A DNA stretch of 64,000 nt from Chryseobacterium sp. GVT01B (GCF_019970045.1 NZ_JAHXYI010000005.1:310001-374000), one strand, 5' to 3'; counted from the stretch's first letter, positions 35,989 through 46,968 are shown. Translations and numbers: made by a program. The notes: generated from the letters alone by a model not told the origin.

Positions 35989-38900
35989 TTATCTTTTAAT
36001 TGCTTTAATCGTTTGTTTAGATCCATCTTTCATATTCAATACTACTAAATACATTCCTTGTTTCAAATCTCCTAAGTGAAGCGTAGAAGAAGGATTATCA
36101 ATAGTCTTTACTACTCTTCCTGCAGCATCAACTACAGAAGCAGATTTTACTTTAGAAGCATCTGAAATATTCAGAACGTCTACAAATGGATTAGGGTAAG
36201 CTTTAATTTCATTGTTTTTCTTTTCAACTTCAGCCGTTGCAAGCCCTGAACATCCTTGCGTAACAGAAATGCTATAATTACCAACTCTGGTTGCAGCATA
36301 TCCTGTAAGCAATACATAATAAGTAGTCCCTGCAACTCCTGTAAATGTTAATGTTGGAGCATTATAAAGGCTAACTGCACAACCGGCGTCAGCATATCCT
36401 ACACCTGAACTGTTACTGAAACAAGTAAGTGAACCACAAGTACCTGTATATACTCTTAAATAAGCGTCATATTGCGTACCGCAAGCATCAATAGTAATAG
36501 GACCGTTTTCAGTAGCTTTTACTGTATACCAAACACCTTTATAAGATGCCGTACTTCCAGAACTACCACATGTTGAAGCAGGAAGTGTTTCATCTCCTGC
36601 AAGAGCATTAACACCCTGAGCCGTACCATTACAAGCCAAAGCAATAGCGGTATCACAAGTATCATTAGTTACAGGCGAAGGAGTGGTTACAGCAATCTGG
36701 AAATTGGATGTTGTAGTTGCTGTACTTGTAGATGAATACACTCTAACATAATATGTTTGTCCTGCTACAAGGTTTTGCAATAATATACTTGAATTTCCAT
36801 AAGCACCATCAAAACAAGTCATAGCTGTTAAAGCTCCACATGTTCCAGAATATATCTGTGTACTTGTTGCATTATCAGTATATAAAACATGTACAAGATG
36901 TGTAGCACCTGTTGCAGTAAATGAATACCAAACATCATCATTAGTACCGGATGCACTACATGTAGGTGCTGTAACTCCAGAACTTTGAGTAGCACTCACA
37001 GTAGAACCATTCACAGCATTCAGGAAAGCATCTGTACTGCTCACAGAAAGAGATGCAGCATTTGCACAATCATCATTTGCAGGCGGCGGCGGAGGTGTAC
37101 CAATACAAATATTGAAGCTATTAGCATATAGTGTACTACCGTTTGTATTGGAGTTATAAACTCTCACATAGTAAGTCTGACCTGGAGTAAGACCGGTAAG
37201 TGGTGTATTCACAGCAGTACCACATTTAATACTTGTCAAAGTACCACAAGCTCCACTGAAAACCTGAGTATATACACTCGTAGACGTAGAAGTTCCCACT
37301 GCAGTAACGTTTGAAAGCAATACTACATGGTCAGTACCTGTAGCTGTAAATTTATACCAAACATCATCATCAGCAGTTCCTGTACATGGACTTACTGCCA
37401 ATCCTGAATTAGTAGCACTTAAAGTTGTTCCTGATACCGGTGAAGCACATGTCAATGTTGGGCTTACAGATAAAGAAACAGCAGCCGAACACTCATCATT
37501 AGCAGGAGCTGCAGGAAGTGTTCCCATACAAATATCAAAAGAGTTGGCATAGAAGCTCGCCCCTGAATTTGAATCATAAGTATATACTCTTACATAATAA
37601 GTCTGACCTGCAGTAAGACCTGTTAAGTTTGTAAAGTTTGTATTTGAGCTGATACATGTAGTACTTACCAAAGCTCCGCAAGCACCACTGAATACCTGAG
37701 CATACAAAGATGTTGTAGAAACATTTCCTACAGAAACTATATTTTTCAGCTGGAAAGTATGACCTGTTGACGTCGCAGTAAATTTATACCAAACATCATC
37801 GTCAGCTGTTCCTGAACAAGAACCAAGAGCAACTCCTGAACTTGTTCCTCCCAATGTTGTTCCTGCTGTAATACTAGCACAACTCATATCAGGATTAATA
37901 GTAATAGCCACGGCGTTTGCACAGTCGTCATTAGCTGGCGGTGCCGGTGGTGTACTTACACAGATATTGAAACTTGCATTAGCAGTAACAGTAGACTCAT
38001 AAGTGTATACTCTGATATAATAAGTCTGACCTGGAGTAAGGCCGGTAACGAGATTCGTATTAGGATCAGAACATAGCATCCTTGTCATAGTACCACCACA
38101 ACTTCCTGACAATACCTGGAAATACATATCTGTAACCCCTGTTGTAGTTCCCGTAGAAGTCACATTAGAAAGCGCTACAACATAGCTTGCTGCTGTTGCA
38201 GTAAATTTATACCAAACATCATCATTTGGAGCTCCGCTGCAAGTACCTGCAGCCATAGATTCTGTAGCTCCCAATGTATTACCAGGAGTTGTAGCAGTAC
38301 AAGTCAAAGAAGGATTTACTGTTAAATTTACAGCACCAGAACAATTATCATTTGCCGGAGGCACTATAGTAGTTGTGAAATTTCTTTCAGTACATCCTGT
38401 TGATACAACACCGCCGTTATAAGCTGTAATAGTATAATAATACTGCGTTGTAGGATTCAGCTGCTGTGCAGGAGTAAGGGTATAAGTAGTAACATTACCC
38501 ATGTTAAAATTACTCAAAACATTGGATGAACCTGCAGATGTTCCGATACTTAAGTTGTATCCCAGTGCTCCACTTACTGCAGGCCATGAGAAGGTCGTTA
38601 ACACAGGTAAACCAACCTGAGCAGCTGTAGGCGCACTCACAGACGGACATCCCAAAGTAGCCATTGTAGTGAAAGATCTTTCTGTACATGCAGGGGAAAC
38701 TCCTGTAGAATTGGCAGCATATACTGTATAATAATATTGAGTATCAAAACTCAAAGAATTTGTTAGAGTATAAGAAGTTACATTTCCTACATCCTGCATG
38801 TTCATCACATTGGTTGCTCCCGGCGTAGTTCCGATGCTGATCTTATATGATGTAGCAGAGCCTGCAACAGCCCAGCTAATGGTAGGCAATACCGAAACAC

Positions 38901-39537
38901 CTGTTGCTGCAGCCGCAGGCGTAGCAACAGCAGGACAAGCCGGAACTCCCGGAGTAAGTCCTAGCAGATTTGTAATAGATTTCGTTGCTGTTCTTGATCC
39001 TGTAGGTGGTGAAGCCGGATCCGGATTGGTTGTATCACTTCTATAATACAAAGTTGAATTGGAAGCCCCTGTAAACGTATAGAATTTATTTGAAGTTGCT
39101 GTGTAGTCTGCAGTATTCTCATCAACAGCAACAACCAGGTTATCCGTATTGTTATAAGCAAAAGGTGTGGTAAAGTTTACAGTCACTTCACCTCCGGAAG
39201 CACTTACTGTCCCTGAAAACACCTGAGACAAACCAGATACAGGAATCCAGTCTGTAGTACTGGAAAAAGAAGTTTTAGTAGTATGACCTACATATACCAC
39301 CCAATCTACTGATTTTGTAATATCAGCATTATTCGGTAAATAAAACTTCATTCCGGTAATATTACCAGCAGCATTGGCATTAATTTCACTTTTAGTAAAA
39401 ATCTGCTGTGTGTAGTTGTATCCGTAGTTAACATCAATAGGAACATACCCGCCCTGGGTATTCCCACTTCCCAGCATTATCTGGGCATTTGTAATGGAAG
39501 CTATTAAAAATAGACTTAATAGTAATAATTTCTTCAT
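35989..39537 (-). CDS. T9SS type A cargo with DVWYKF-type beta-sandwich repeats (1182 residues)
   Basis: Same plan as the 937-residue neighbour. Signal peptide 1-18 (ending TNAQ); shared N-terminal domain about 20-200 (YTQQIFTKSEINANAAGNI, WVVYVGHTTK); two fibronectin-like modules about 205-395; five repeats about 396-1095 (DDVWYKFTAT, GLTPGQTYYVRVY); type A sorting domain about 1105-1182. The last 40 residues differ from those of the neighbour by only a few residues, and the DNA is almost as similar, pointing to recent duplication or gene conversion. Probable surface adhesin. Confidence 0.88.
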   Translation of the reverse strand: MKKLLLLSLFLIASITNAQIMLGSGNTQGGYVPIDVNYGYNYTQQIFTKSEINANAAGNITGMKFYLPNNADITKSVDWVVYVGHTTKTSFSSTTDWIPVSGLSQVFSGTVSASGGEVTVNFTTPFAYNNTDNLVVAVDENTADYTATSNKFYTFTGASNSTLYYRSDTTNPDPASPPTGSRTATKSITNLLGLTPGVPACPAVATPAAAATGVSVLPTISWAVAGSATSYKISIGTTPGATNVMNMQDVGNVTSYTLTNSLSFDTQYYYTVYAANSTGVSPACTERSFTTMATLGCPSVSAPTAAQVGLPVLTTFSWPAVSGALGYNLSIGTSAGSSNVLSNFNMGNVTTYTLTPAQQLNPTTQYYYTITAYNGGVVSTGCTERNFTTTIVPPANDNCSGAVNLTVNPSLTCTATTPGNTLGATESMAAGTCSGAPNDDVWYKFTATAASYVVALSNVTSTGTTTGVTDMYFQVLSGSCGGTMTRMLCSDPNTNLVTGLTPGQTYYIRVYTYESTVTANASFNICVSTPPAPPANDDCANAVAITINPDMSCASITAGTTLGGTSSGVALGSCSGTADDDVWYKFTATSTGHTFQLKNIVSVGNVSTTSLYAQVFSGACGALVSTTCISSNTNFTNLTGLTAGQTYYVRVYTYDSNSGASFYANSFDICMGTLPAAPANDECSAAVSLSVSPTLTCASPVSGTTLSATNSGLAVSPCTGTADDDVWYKFTATGTDHVVLLSNVTAVGTSTSTSVYTQVFSGACGTLTSIKCGTAVNTPLTGLTPGQTYYVRVYNSNTNGSTLYANSFNICIGTPPPPPANDDCANAASLSVSSTDAFLNAVNGSTVSATQSSGVTAPTCSASGTNDDVWYSFTATGATHLVHVLYTDNATSTQIYSGTCGALTAMTCFDGAYGNSSILLQNLVAGQTYYVRVYSSTSTATTTSNFQIAVTTPSPVTNDTCDTAIALACNGTAQGVNALAGDETLPASTCGSSGSTASYKGVWYTVKATENGPITIDACGTQYDAYLRVYTGTCGSLTCFSNSSGVGYADAGCAVSLYNAPTLTFTGVAGTTYYVLLTGYAATRVGNYSISVTQGCSGLATAEVEKKNNEIKAYPNPFVDVLNISDASKVKSASVVDAAGRVVKTIDNPSSTLHLGDLKQGMYLVVLNMKDGSKQTIKAIKR

Positions 39538-39830
39538 AAATAGTAATAATAAAAGTTAGGGCGATAAATGTATAAATATTATTTCAAATATTAAAAATTA
39601 TCATAAAATTTTAATAATAAATAGCCAATAACCCTTATAAAATCAAATAAAATCAAACGTTTATTTAATTTAAATATTTATTTCGCAATTCATTGAAAAA
39701 AGTACAACACACTAAAATTCAATCAATTAAAATACAATACCAATAAAATAGACTATAGAAAATTTTTCTATTTAACATAAAAAACTATTTAAAAATTTTC
39801 ATCAATATCAAAAATATATAAACAAAAAAA
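39538..39830. other. Extremely AT-rich intergenic region
   Basis: About 290 bases between the type A array and the dnaE terminator, composed mostly of A and T. No promoter box of the TAnnTTTG type, hairpin or small ORF could be supported. Confidence 0.5.
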
Positions 39831-39851
39831 AGAGTGACTTTTAGCCACTCT
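39831..39851 (-). terminator. Terminator of dnaE
   Basis: Stem AGAGTG/CACTCT with a further CT/AG pair and a long T run on the minus strand, 32 bases past the stop. Confidence 0.75.
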
Positions 39852-39882
39852 CTATACTATTATAATTATTATATCCTTTTTT

Positions 39883-42800
39883 CTAGTTTAAATAAAACTC
39901 ATATTTATTAAGAAGCTGGATTTCTTTAATCAAATCTCCATTCAAATCTACCGAATGTTTCATGGATTGTACTTCAATATGGGAATCATCTTCAAGGTTT
40001 TTGATAAAGAATTTCAGCTTTTGATTTCCTTTATTTCTATCAAGCACTGTCCTGAAAAAGTCCAGATCCTCAGCTCTGACATCCATAACATCCATAACCA
40101 AAGATATACTCTTCGCAAAACGTTCGAACGCTTCCTGCAGTTCTATCACATCATTGACATTTACGAAGACTCTCCCATCTTTTACCTGAGCAAATTTTAT
40201 CTTGAAAATAACAAACCTCTGCACTTCCAGTTTTTCCTTCAGCCTCATATAATCCCTATCTCCCAATCTGAATGAATACGATCCAGAATAGTCTTCCAGG
40301 GTAACAAAAGCTACTTTTTCACCACTCCTGAAACCATCTTTTACCACATATTCCGTAATCAGACCAGCAACAGTATATTCTTTTCCACCACCACCGTTTT
40401 CTCTTTCTTTTTGTAAGGTTTTCCAGTCTTTTTTCTTTTCTTCAAAAAGTTCTTCCTGCTTATTGGCAAAAGCCTGCTCTTTATAAGCATCCACTTCATC
40501 AAGATTCAAAAAATGAAAAACTCCTTTCGGTTCAGCTTTTTTCGTAACTTCTTCTATAACCTCTTCCTCTTCACCGGCTACGATGTCATCAGAAACAATC
40601 TCTACAAGATCTGCAACCTCATCAGCAGAGTCTTTTTCCAGAATAGGAGCTTCATCTATAACCACTTTTTCTTCATCCTTCTCCAATACCGACTTTTTAG
40701 AAAGCTGCCCCTGCATAAACTGATATTGGTATTTAAATTCATCCAAAGGATGTGCGGAAAGGTAAAATCCGATCGTTTCTTTTTCTTTATTAAGTTTATG
40801 CATGTTTGGCCATTCCGGGCAAGGTGCTAATTTCGGCTGCTCAATCTGAACTTCTTCTGCAAAATCCGCAAAAAGAGAATGCTCCATCTCATTTTTACTC
40901 TCCTGGAAGCTTTGTCCGTATCTGATCAACCTTTCAAGATTTGTTCTTCCAGACATATCAATATCAAAATACTGACCTCTGTGGAAAGAATCCAATTCAT
41001 CAAAAGCTCCCGCAAGCACCAAACTTTCTGCTACCCTTTTATTCATTTGCGAAGGGAGAATTCTTTCAAAGAAATCATAAATATTTTTGAATCTTCCATT
41101 CGCTCTTTCCCGTGTAATTCCTTCACTCGGACCTTCTCCAATCCCTTTAATTGCTCCCAAGCCGAAACGAATCTGTCCTTTTTCGTTTACAGAGAATTTA
41201 TACTGAGATTCATTTACATCCGGTCCTAACACATCTACTCCCATACTTTTACAATCCTCCATAAACATGGTAATTGAATCCGTATTGTTAATGTTATTAC
41301 TCATTACACTCGCCATATATTCTGCGGGATAATTGGCTTTCAGATAAGCTGTCTGGTAAGCAATAAATGCATAACAGGTAGAGTGAGATTTGTTGAAGGC
41401 ATATTCTGCAAAGGCTTTCCAGTCATTCCAGATTTTCTCCAGCCTTTCTTCATTCAGGTTGTTCTTTCTACCTCCTTCAATGAATTTCGGGTACATTTTA
41501 TTAAGGACATCAATCTGCTTTTTACCCATCGCTTTTCTCAAAGTATCGGCTTCACCTTTGGTAAAATTGGCCAATTTCTGGGACAAAAGCATTACCTGCT
41601 CCTGATAAACGGTAATCCCGTATGTTTCTTTTAAATATTCTTCTGTTTCCGGTAAGTCATAAACAATCTCTTCAATTCCGTGCTTTCTGTTAATGAAGTT
41701 CGGAATATATTTGATAGGCCCCGGACGATATAAGGCGTTCATGGCAATAAGGTCGGCAAAAACCGTTGGCTTAAGCTCCCTCATGTATTTTTGCATCCCA
41801 GGACTTTCATACTGGAAAATCCCTACTGTTCGTCCTTCTTTAAACAACTGATATGTTTTGGCATCATCAAGCGGAATAAGATCCGGATCAATATCTATAT
41901 TATATCTTGCCTTTACAAGCTTTAATGCATCCTTAATGATCGTTAAAGTTCTCAGCCCCAGGAAGTCCATCTTCAAAAGACCCGCACTTTCTGCCACAGA
42001 GTTATCAAACTGCGAAACCAGAATATCTGCATCTTTTGCAGCGATGGTCACCGGTACAAGGTTACTTACATCTTCAGGAGTAATAATCACCCCGCAGGCA
42101 TGAATACCGGTATTTCTGATGCAGCCTTCCATTTTTTTCGCACTCGCAAGTACGTCATGGCGGGCATCATCCGGGCTATTCAGAACATATCTCATTTCAT
42201 CAACAAGCATTTGTTCCTCCGGTTTTAGCTTATCGTATTTAGATAAAGCTTTTGCAATGTTCATCCCCGGGCTTGGCGGAATTAATTTTGCAATATTATT
42301 CGTGTCAGGAATCGGGACATCTAATACTCTTCCCGCATCTTTAATCGCAGATTTCCCCCCTAAAACAGAGTACGTAATAATCTGTGCTACCTGATTCTTA
42401 CCATATTTTTCAACTACCCATTTGATGATTTTATCACGTCCTTCATCATCAAAGTCAATATCAATATCAGGCATGGAAACCCTTTCCGGATTCAGAAATC
42501 GCTCAAAAAGCAAATCATATTTAATAGGATCTACATTGGTAATTCCAGTGCAATATGCTACTGCAGAACCTGCTGCAGAACCACGGCCAGGACCAACCCA
42601 AACACCCATTTTTCTTGCTTCATTACAAAAATCCTGTACAATCAGGAAATAACCGGGATATCCTGTATTAGCAACTACCTCCAGTTCAAAATCCAAACGT
42701 TCTTTGATTTCGTCTGTGATTCCGCCGGTATCTGCATATCTTTTTTTCGCCCCTTCATATGTTAAATGCGTCAAATACGCCATCTCACCGCGTTTCCCTC

Positions 42801-44553
42801 CATCAATATCATCTTCAGCATGAATAAATTCTTCCGGAATATCAAATTTTGGAAGTAAAACGTCTCTTTTTAAGGTATAAGGTTTAAATTTTGCCGTGAA
42901 TTCCTCATAAGCATCAAACGCATCAGGATAAGCTAAAAAGGCTTCTTTTATTTCGTCAGAATTTTTGATGTAATATTCTCCTGTAGCTAATCCTCTTCTC
43001 TTTCCAAAGCCCTTTCCGACAGGAGTTGTCAATTTTTCTCCGTCTTTGATACAGCTTACAATATCCTGAATATTAGAATCGTCTTTATTGGTATAAAAAG
43101 TTTCGTTCTGGGCTAAAATTTTAACATTATATTTATCTGCAAAATGCAATAAAACATCATTTAAATGCTCTTCTTCAGGCAGTTTATGATTCTGAATCTG
43201 AACATAAAAGTCATCTTCAAAAGTATCCTTCCACCATTTGAAAAGCTCCTCCCCTTTTTGCTCACCTGTATTTAAGATCGCATCGGGAATATCTCCCAGA
43301 ATTCCTGAAGTAAGGGCAATTAAACCTTCTTTATACTCAGCAATCAATTCACGGCTAATCCTTGGAACTCCAAAATAAAATCCTTTTAAGAAACCAATAC
43401 TTGAAAGTTTGGCCAGGTTTTTATATCCTTCAAAATCTTTCGCAAGCAAAACCACCTGCGTTCTTCTGTCGGGATCATCTTTCGTAAACTGTTTCTGCTC
43501 GTAACGGTCTGAAATATAAAATTCACAACCCACTACAGGAATTAAAGGCTCTGAAACAGGTTCATTCTCATTAAATTCTTCTCCGTTCTCCTCTGCTTCC
43601 TGCTTTTTAGCTAAATATTCTTTATGTTTTTTTGCGCGGTCACCATTTGCCCCTTCAATTGCTGAAACAAATTTAAAGGCACCCATCATATTTCCCAAAT
43701 CCACCATTCCAACGGCAGGGAAATTATCATCCGTAGCTTTTTTAATTAAATCATTAATGCTGGAAGTCGCCATTAATGTTGAGAAAACACTGTGATTGTC
43801 AAAATTGAAATATTTGCCCAGATCAATCTCATCAACACTTCCGAAATCCTGCTGCTTTTTCTTATTATGAAAATCTGCAACCTGCCTTCTGATAACAATA
43901 TTGAAAGGCTTTATCGGATCCGGATAAAGACTCTTGAAATACGCCAGCTGATCTTCAGAAATCTTTAATGTTTCTGCAGGAACTACCCCAATTCTTATCA
44001 TTTCAAAGAACGCTCTTGCCGTAGCATTTACGTCGGCAGCAGCATTATGCGCTTCATCAAACTTACTTCCATAAAGCTTTTCGTAAAGTTCTTCAAGTTT
44101 CGGCGATTTATATTTTCCTCCCCTTCCTCCACCAAGCTGGCAGAAGTCGGTTCCCAAAATCATGGTATCTGCTCTGGGTTTATCCTGTAGATTATCTTTA
44201 AGGTTCTTTCTGTAAAATTCCGCTCCTACAATATTGTAATCGAATTCCACATTGTGTCCGGAAACCACTCTTACTCTATCTAAAACTTCAGCAAATTCTT
44301 TTAAAACTTCTTCAAGGTCACGCCCTTCTTCATTGGCGATTTTCGTTGTAATCCCGTGAATACGGGCTGCATTGAAGGGAATATCATATCCTTCAGGTTT
44401 TATTATATAATCCTGATTCTCAACTAAATTCCCATCATCATCATGTATCTGCCATGCAATCTGAACCATTCTTGGCCAGTTTTCCGAATCTGAAAGCGGA
44501 GCGTTGAAATTTTTTGGTAAACCTGTTGTTTCTGTGTCAAAAATTAAATACAT
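39883..44553 (-). CDS. dnaE: DNA polymerase III alpha subunit with fused N-terminal DnaQ-like exonuclease
   Basis: 1556 residues, the replicative polymerase. Residues 1-190 are a DEDDh 3'-5' exonuclease with Asp6, Glu8, Asp105, His169 and Asp174 all present, so proofreading is built in. A PHP domain follows (about 245-560) but its metal ligands look lost: only NHSVFS remains of the HxH motif (His254) and the DHGN motif is DLGN (285-288). The polymerase catalytic motif PDIDIDF is at 695-701. Helix-hairpin-helix and OB-fold (about 1400-1490) regions complete the protein; an acidic insert lies near 1285-1335. It is monocistronic. Confidence 0.96.
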   Translation of the reverse strand: MYLIFDTETTGLPKNFNAPLSDSENWPRMVQIAWQIHDDDGNLVENQDYIIKPEGYDIPFNAARIHGITTKIANEEGRDLEEVLKEFAEVLDRVRVVSGHNVEFDYNIVGAEFYRKNLKDNLQDKPRADTMILGTDFCQLGGGRGGKYKSPKLEELYEKLYGSKFDEAHNAAADVNATARAFFEMIRIGVVPAETLKISEDQLAYFKSLYPDPIKPFNIVIRRQVADFHNKKKQQDFGSVDEIDLGKYFNFDNHSVFSTLMATSSINDLIKKATDDNFPAVGMVDLGNMMGAFKFVSAIEGANGDRAKKHKEYLAKKQEAEENGEEFNENEPVSEPLIPVVGCEFYISDRYEQKQFTKDDPDRRTQVVLLAKDFEGYKNLAKLSSIGFLKGFYFGVPRISRELIAEYKEGLIALTSGILGDIPDAILNTGEQKGEELFKWWKDTFEDDFYVQIQNHKLPEEEHLNDVLLHFADKYNVKILAQNETFYTNKDDSNIQDIVSCIKDGEKLTTPVGKGFGKRRGLATGEYYIKNSDEIKEAFLAYPDAFDAYEEFTAKFKPYTLKRDVLLPKFDIPEEFIHAEDDIDGGKRGEMAYLTHLTYEGAKKRYADTGGITDEIKERLDFELEVVANTGYPGYFLIVQDFCNEARKMGVWVGPGRGSAAGSAVAYCTGITNVDPIKYDLLFERFLNPERVSMPDIDIDFDDEGRDKIIKWVVEKYGKNQVAQIITYSVLGGKSAIKDAGRVLDVPIPDTNNIAKLIPPSPGMNIAKALSKYDKLKPEEQMLVDEMRYVLNSPDDARHDVLASAKKMEGCIRNTGIHACGVIITPEDVSNLVPVTIAAKDADILVSQFDNSVAESAGLLKMDFLGLRTLTIIKDALKLVKARYNIDIDPDLIPLDDAKTYQLFKEGRTVGIFQYESPGMQKYMRELKPTVFADLIAMNALYRPGPIKYIPNFINRKHGIEEIVYDLPETEEYLKETYGITVYQEQVMLLSQKLANFTKGEADTLRKAMGKKQIDVLNKMYPKFIEGGRKNNLNEERLEKIWNDWKAFAEYAFNKSHSTCYAFIAYQTAYLKANYPAEYMASVMSNNINNTDSITMFMEDCKSMGVDVLGPDVNESQYKFSVNEKGQIRFGLGAIKGIGEGPSEGITRERANGRFKNIYDFFERILPSQMNKRVAESLVLAGAFDELDSFHRGQYFDIDMSGRTNLERLIRYGQSFQESKNEMEHSLFADFAEEVQIEQPKLAPCPEWPNMHKLNKEKETIGFYLSAHPLDEFKYQYQFMQGQLSKKSVLEKDEEKVVIDEAPILEKDSADEVADLVEIVSDDIVAGEEEEVIEEVTKKAEPKGVFHFLNLDEVDAYKEQAFANKQEELFEEKKKDWKTLQKERENGGGGKEYTVAGLITEYVVKDGFRSGEKVAFVTLEDYSGSYSFRLGDRDYMRLKEKLEVQRFVIFKIKFAQVKDGRVFVNVNDVIELQEAFERFAKSISLVMDVMDVRAEDLDFFRTVLDRNKGNQKLKFFIKNLEDDSHIEVQSMKHSVDLNGDLIKEIQLLNKYEFYLN

Positions 44554-44774
44554 ATAATGTTCTAACTTTTTTATAAAAGAGAATGTAAAGTTACTCCATT
44601 TTTTTCAATTAATTTATACCCAATATCAAGAATAAACCATAATTCGCGATAACAAAATTATCTCATTTTATTAAAAATATAAACAACTCAAACAAGCACG
44701 AAATAAAATATTAAAATATTATTAAAAAAATTAGAATTATTTACCAAAACTAACTAGTTATCAGTTTTTTGCTA

Positions 44775-44782
44775 TAAATTTG
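44775..44782 (+). promoter_or_regulatory. Bacteroidota -7 box of the subtilase gene
   Basis: TAAATTTG, a perfect TAnnTTTG, 33 bases upstream of the ATG at 44816; no clear -33 TTTG. Confidence 0.45.
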
Positions 44783-44815
44783 ATTAACCATAATTTTATA
44801 ATTTATTACTCAAAA

Positions 44816-46945
44816 ATGAAGAAACAATTACTTTTAATCAGCACATTGATTATTACATTAACAAGTGCGCAAAATAATGAAGAATTAAAAAGAGAGTTTG
44901 AAAAACAAAACAAAGAGAACAGCGCAAAGTTTGACTCTTATGTAGCAAAACGTTCAGGTAATAACAAAGCTTCTGAAACTCTGAAAGGATTTGAAGAAAA
45001 AAGAACCAGTTTAGCAGGCTTTATGCCAAATGGCAAACCTTTTTTTAACAGTAATGAAGATATGGACCAAATTAAAAATGCAAACGCTGACTTTCTTCAG
45101 AATGGAACAGTAACCGGGCTTACCGGAGCATTTAATGGTGAGAATATTAAATATACAATATTCGACGGAGGAAGAGTTTTTGGCGGACATGTATTCTTTA
45201 ATAATACTGCAAACCGAATTACAAACAAAGAAGCCAGTACTTTGAATTATTCAGCACACTCTACTGCTGTCGCTGGTTTTATGGGAGCAAAAACTTATTC
45301 ACAATCAGTGACTTTTACAGATGGTACTTCCAGAACAATAAACTTCCAGGGAGTAGCAAAAAACTCAACCATGGATTCTTACACTTTCCGTGATTCTGTA
45401 TTACCTGGAGACACATCTACAAGTACTGTATTCCAAAAGATTCTGACAGCCCAGCCTAAAATATCAAATCACTCTTATGGATCAAATGTAGGATGGAATC
45501 TAGATACAGTAAACGGAGCCAATGCATGGGTTTGGAACGGTGCTTTCAACAGTCCCGGTTCTTCATATGACTTGCAGGGAACGTACTTCAGCAATGATCA
45601 AAATTATGATGCCATTGTTTATAATAATCCTAACTACGTTATAGTAAAATCTTCGGGTAATTATTTTGGATTTGGACCTAACTACCCAACTCCCACTCCA
45701 CTTCCCACATACTACACTGACAACAATGGTAACCCTGTAGCATTTGCAGCAACAGATGTACTGCCTAGCACCAACTGTGCACAGGGATTTGACTGTATAG
45801 GTCCTGGTTCATTAGCCAAGAATATTATTGTCGTAGGAGCTACCGACAGAATTACTGCCAACTCAGGGAGATACACTACATCCGCTGATGTAATTCATTC
45901 TGATTACAGCAGCGCAGGACCTAGAGATGATGGAGGTATCAAACCAGATATTTCAGCAGTAGGAACTGATGTAGGAAGCGCATCCACTGCTGAAGACACA
46001 GTTGGCAGCCAAGGGTTAACAGTTGGCAGCGGAACTTCTTATTCAGCACCTGTAGTAACAGCAGTAATCGGCCTGTGGACTCAAATTAACAAACAATTAT
46101 TTAGCGGAAATGAATTAAATGCTGCTGCAGCTAAAGCCTTAACGATCCATTCAGCAGCCGAAGCAGGAAATCCGGGACCGGACCCATTGTTCGGATGGGG
46201 ATTCATTGATGCTAAAAAGGGAGCTGAATTATTAGTAGGAAAATCCAACAACACAGTTATTTTCAATAACGAAACATTAAATAACGGAGCTGCTAATTCT
46301 AAAACAATTCTGGCAACTGGAAACACTCCAATAAAAGTAACCATTTCATGGATTGATCCGGAATACAAAATACCGGCCACAATAAGCTGGAGTGATGCTT
46401 ACAACAACAGAAGCTCTAGATTGGTCAATGATCTGGATCTTAGAATTACCGACATGGAAACAAATACAGTTTACTTACCATGGAAATTAAACGCAACAAG
46501 CCCAAATACAGCAGTTAAAGGTGACAACACTGTAGACAATGTAGAACAGGTAGTTGTAGATGCTCCTATAGCAGGAAGAAATTATAAAATTGAAATTTCA
46601 CATAAAGGAACATTAAAGAATAACGCAAACCCCAGTGTTACAGCTCCTCAGAATTATTCAATTATCGTGACAGGATTCACTCAAGTATTAGGAACTAAAG
46701 ATGCTGTAAATGCTCTAAGCAACCTTGCCATTGCTCCTACGGTTACGAAAGATTTTACAAACATTCTGAATGCTCCTAAAAAATCTACATTCAATGTATA
46801 TGACCTTACAGGTAAGAAATTACAAAGCGGTACCATTAATAATGAGAAAGAGCCAATAGATTTATCAACTTACACGAAAGGAATTTACATCATTGAAGTA
46901 AAAACAGACAAAGATGTTATTTCTAAAAAAGTGATCAAGGAATAA
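44816..46945 (+). CDS. S8 family serine peptidase with T9SS type A sorting domain
   Basis: 709 residues from the ATG at 44816, which opens a clean signal peptide (MKKQLLLISTLIITLTSAQ); a TTG 12 codons earlier is rejected because it overlaps the -7 box. The subtilisin triad is Asp117 (IFDGG), His148 (NYSAHSTAVAG) and Ser408 (GTSYSAP). A beta-sandwich of the KP-43 type follows (about 490-620; ISWIDPEYK, LVNDLDL), then a type A sorting domain (about 640-709; NVYDLTGKKLQSG). It is an exported protease probably attached to the cell surface. The catalytic residues are complete. Confidence 0.93.
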   Translation: MKKQLLLISTLIITLTSAQNNEELKREFEKQNKENSAKFDSYVAKRSGNNKASETLKGFEEKRTSLAGFMPNGKPFFNSNEDMDQIKNANADFLQNGTVTGLTGAFNGENIKYTIFDGGRVFGGHVFFNNTANRITNKEASTLNYSAHSTAVAGFMGAKTYSQSVTFTDGTSRTINFQGVAKNSTMDSYTFRDSVLPGDTSTSTVFQKILTAQPKISNHSYGSNVGWNLDTVNGANAWVWNGAFNSPGSSYDLQGTYFSNDQNYDAIVYNNPNYVIVKSSGNYFGFGPNYPTPTPLPTYYTDNNGNPVAFAATDVLPSTNCAQGFDCIGPGSLAKNIIVVGATDRITANSGRYTTSADVIHSDYSSAGPRDDGGIKPDISAVGTDVGSASTAEDTVGSQGLTVGSGTSYSAPVVTAVIGLWTQINKQLFSGNELNAAAAKALTIHSAAEAGNPGPDPLFGWGFIDAKKGAELLVGKSNNTVIFNNETLNNGAANSKTILATGNTPIKVTISWIDPEYKIPATISWSDAYNNRSSRLVNDLDLRITDMETNTVYLPWKLNATSPNTAVKGDNTVDNVEQVVVDAPIAGRNYKIEISHKGTLKNNANPSVTAPQNYSIIVTGFTQVLGTKDAVNALSNLAIAPTVTKDFTNILNAPKKSTFNVYDLTGKKLQSGTINNEKEPIDLSTYTKGIYIIEVKTDKDVISKKVIKE

Positions 46946-46968
46946 CCTATATAGACAAAGATTTTTTA

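Noticed and set aside
39955..42652. Several plus-strand open frames of 70-116 codons
   Set aside because: They lie antisense to dnaE, which is clearly coding; no family features seen.
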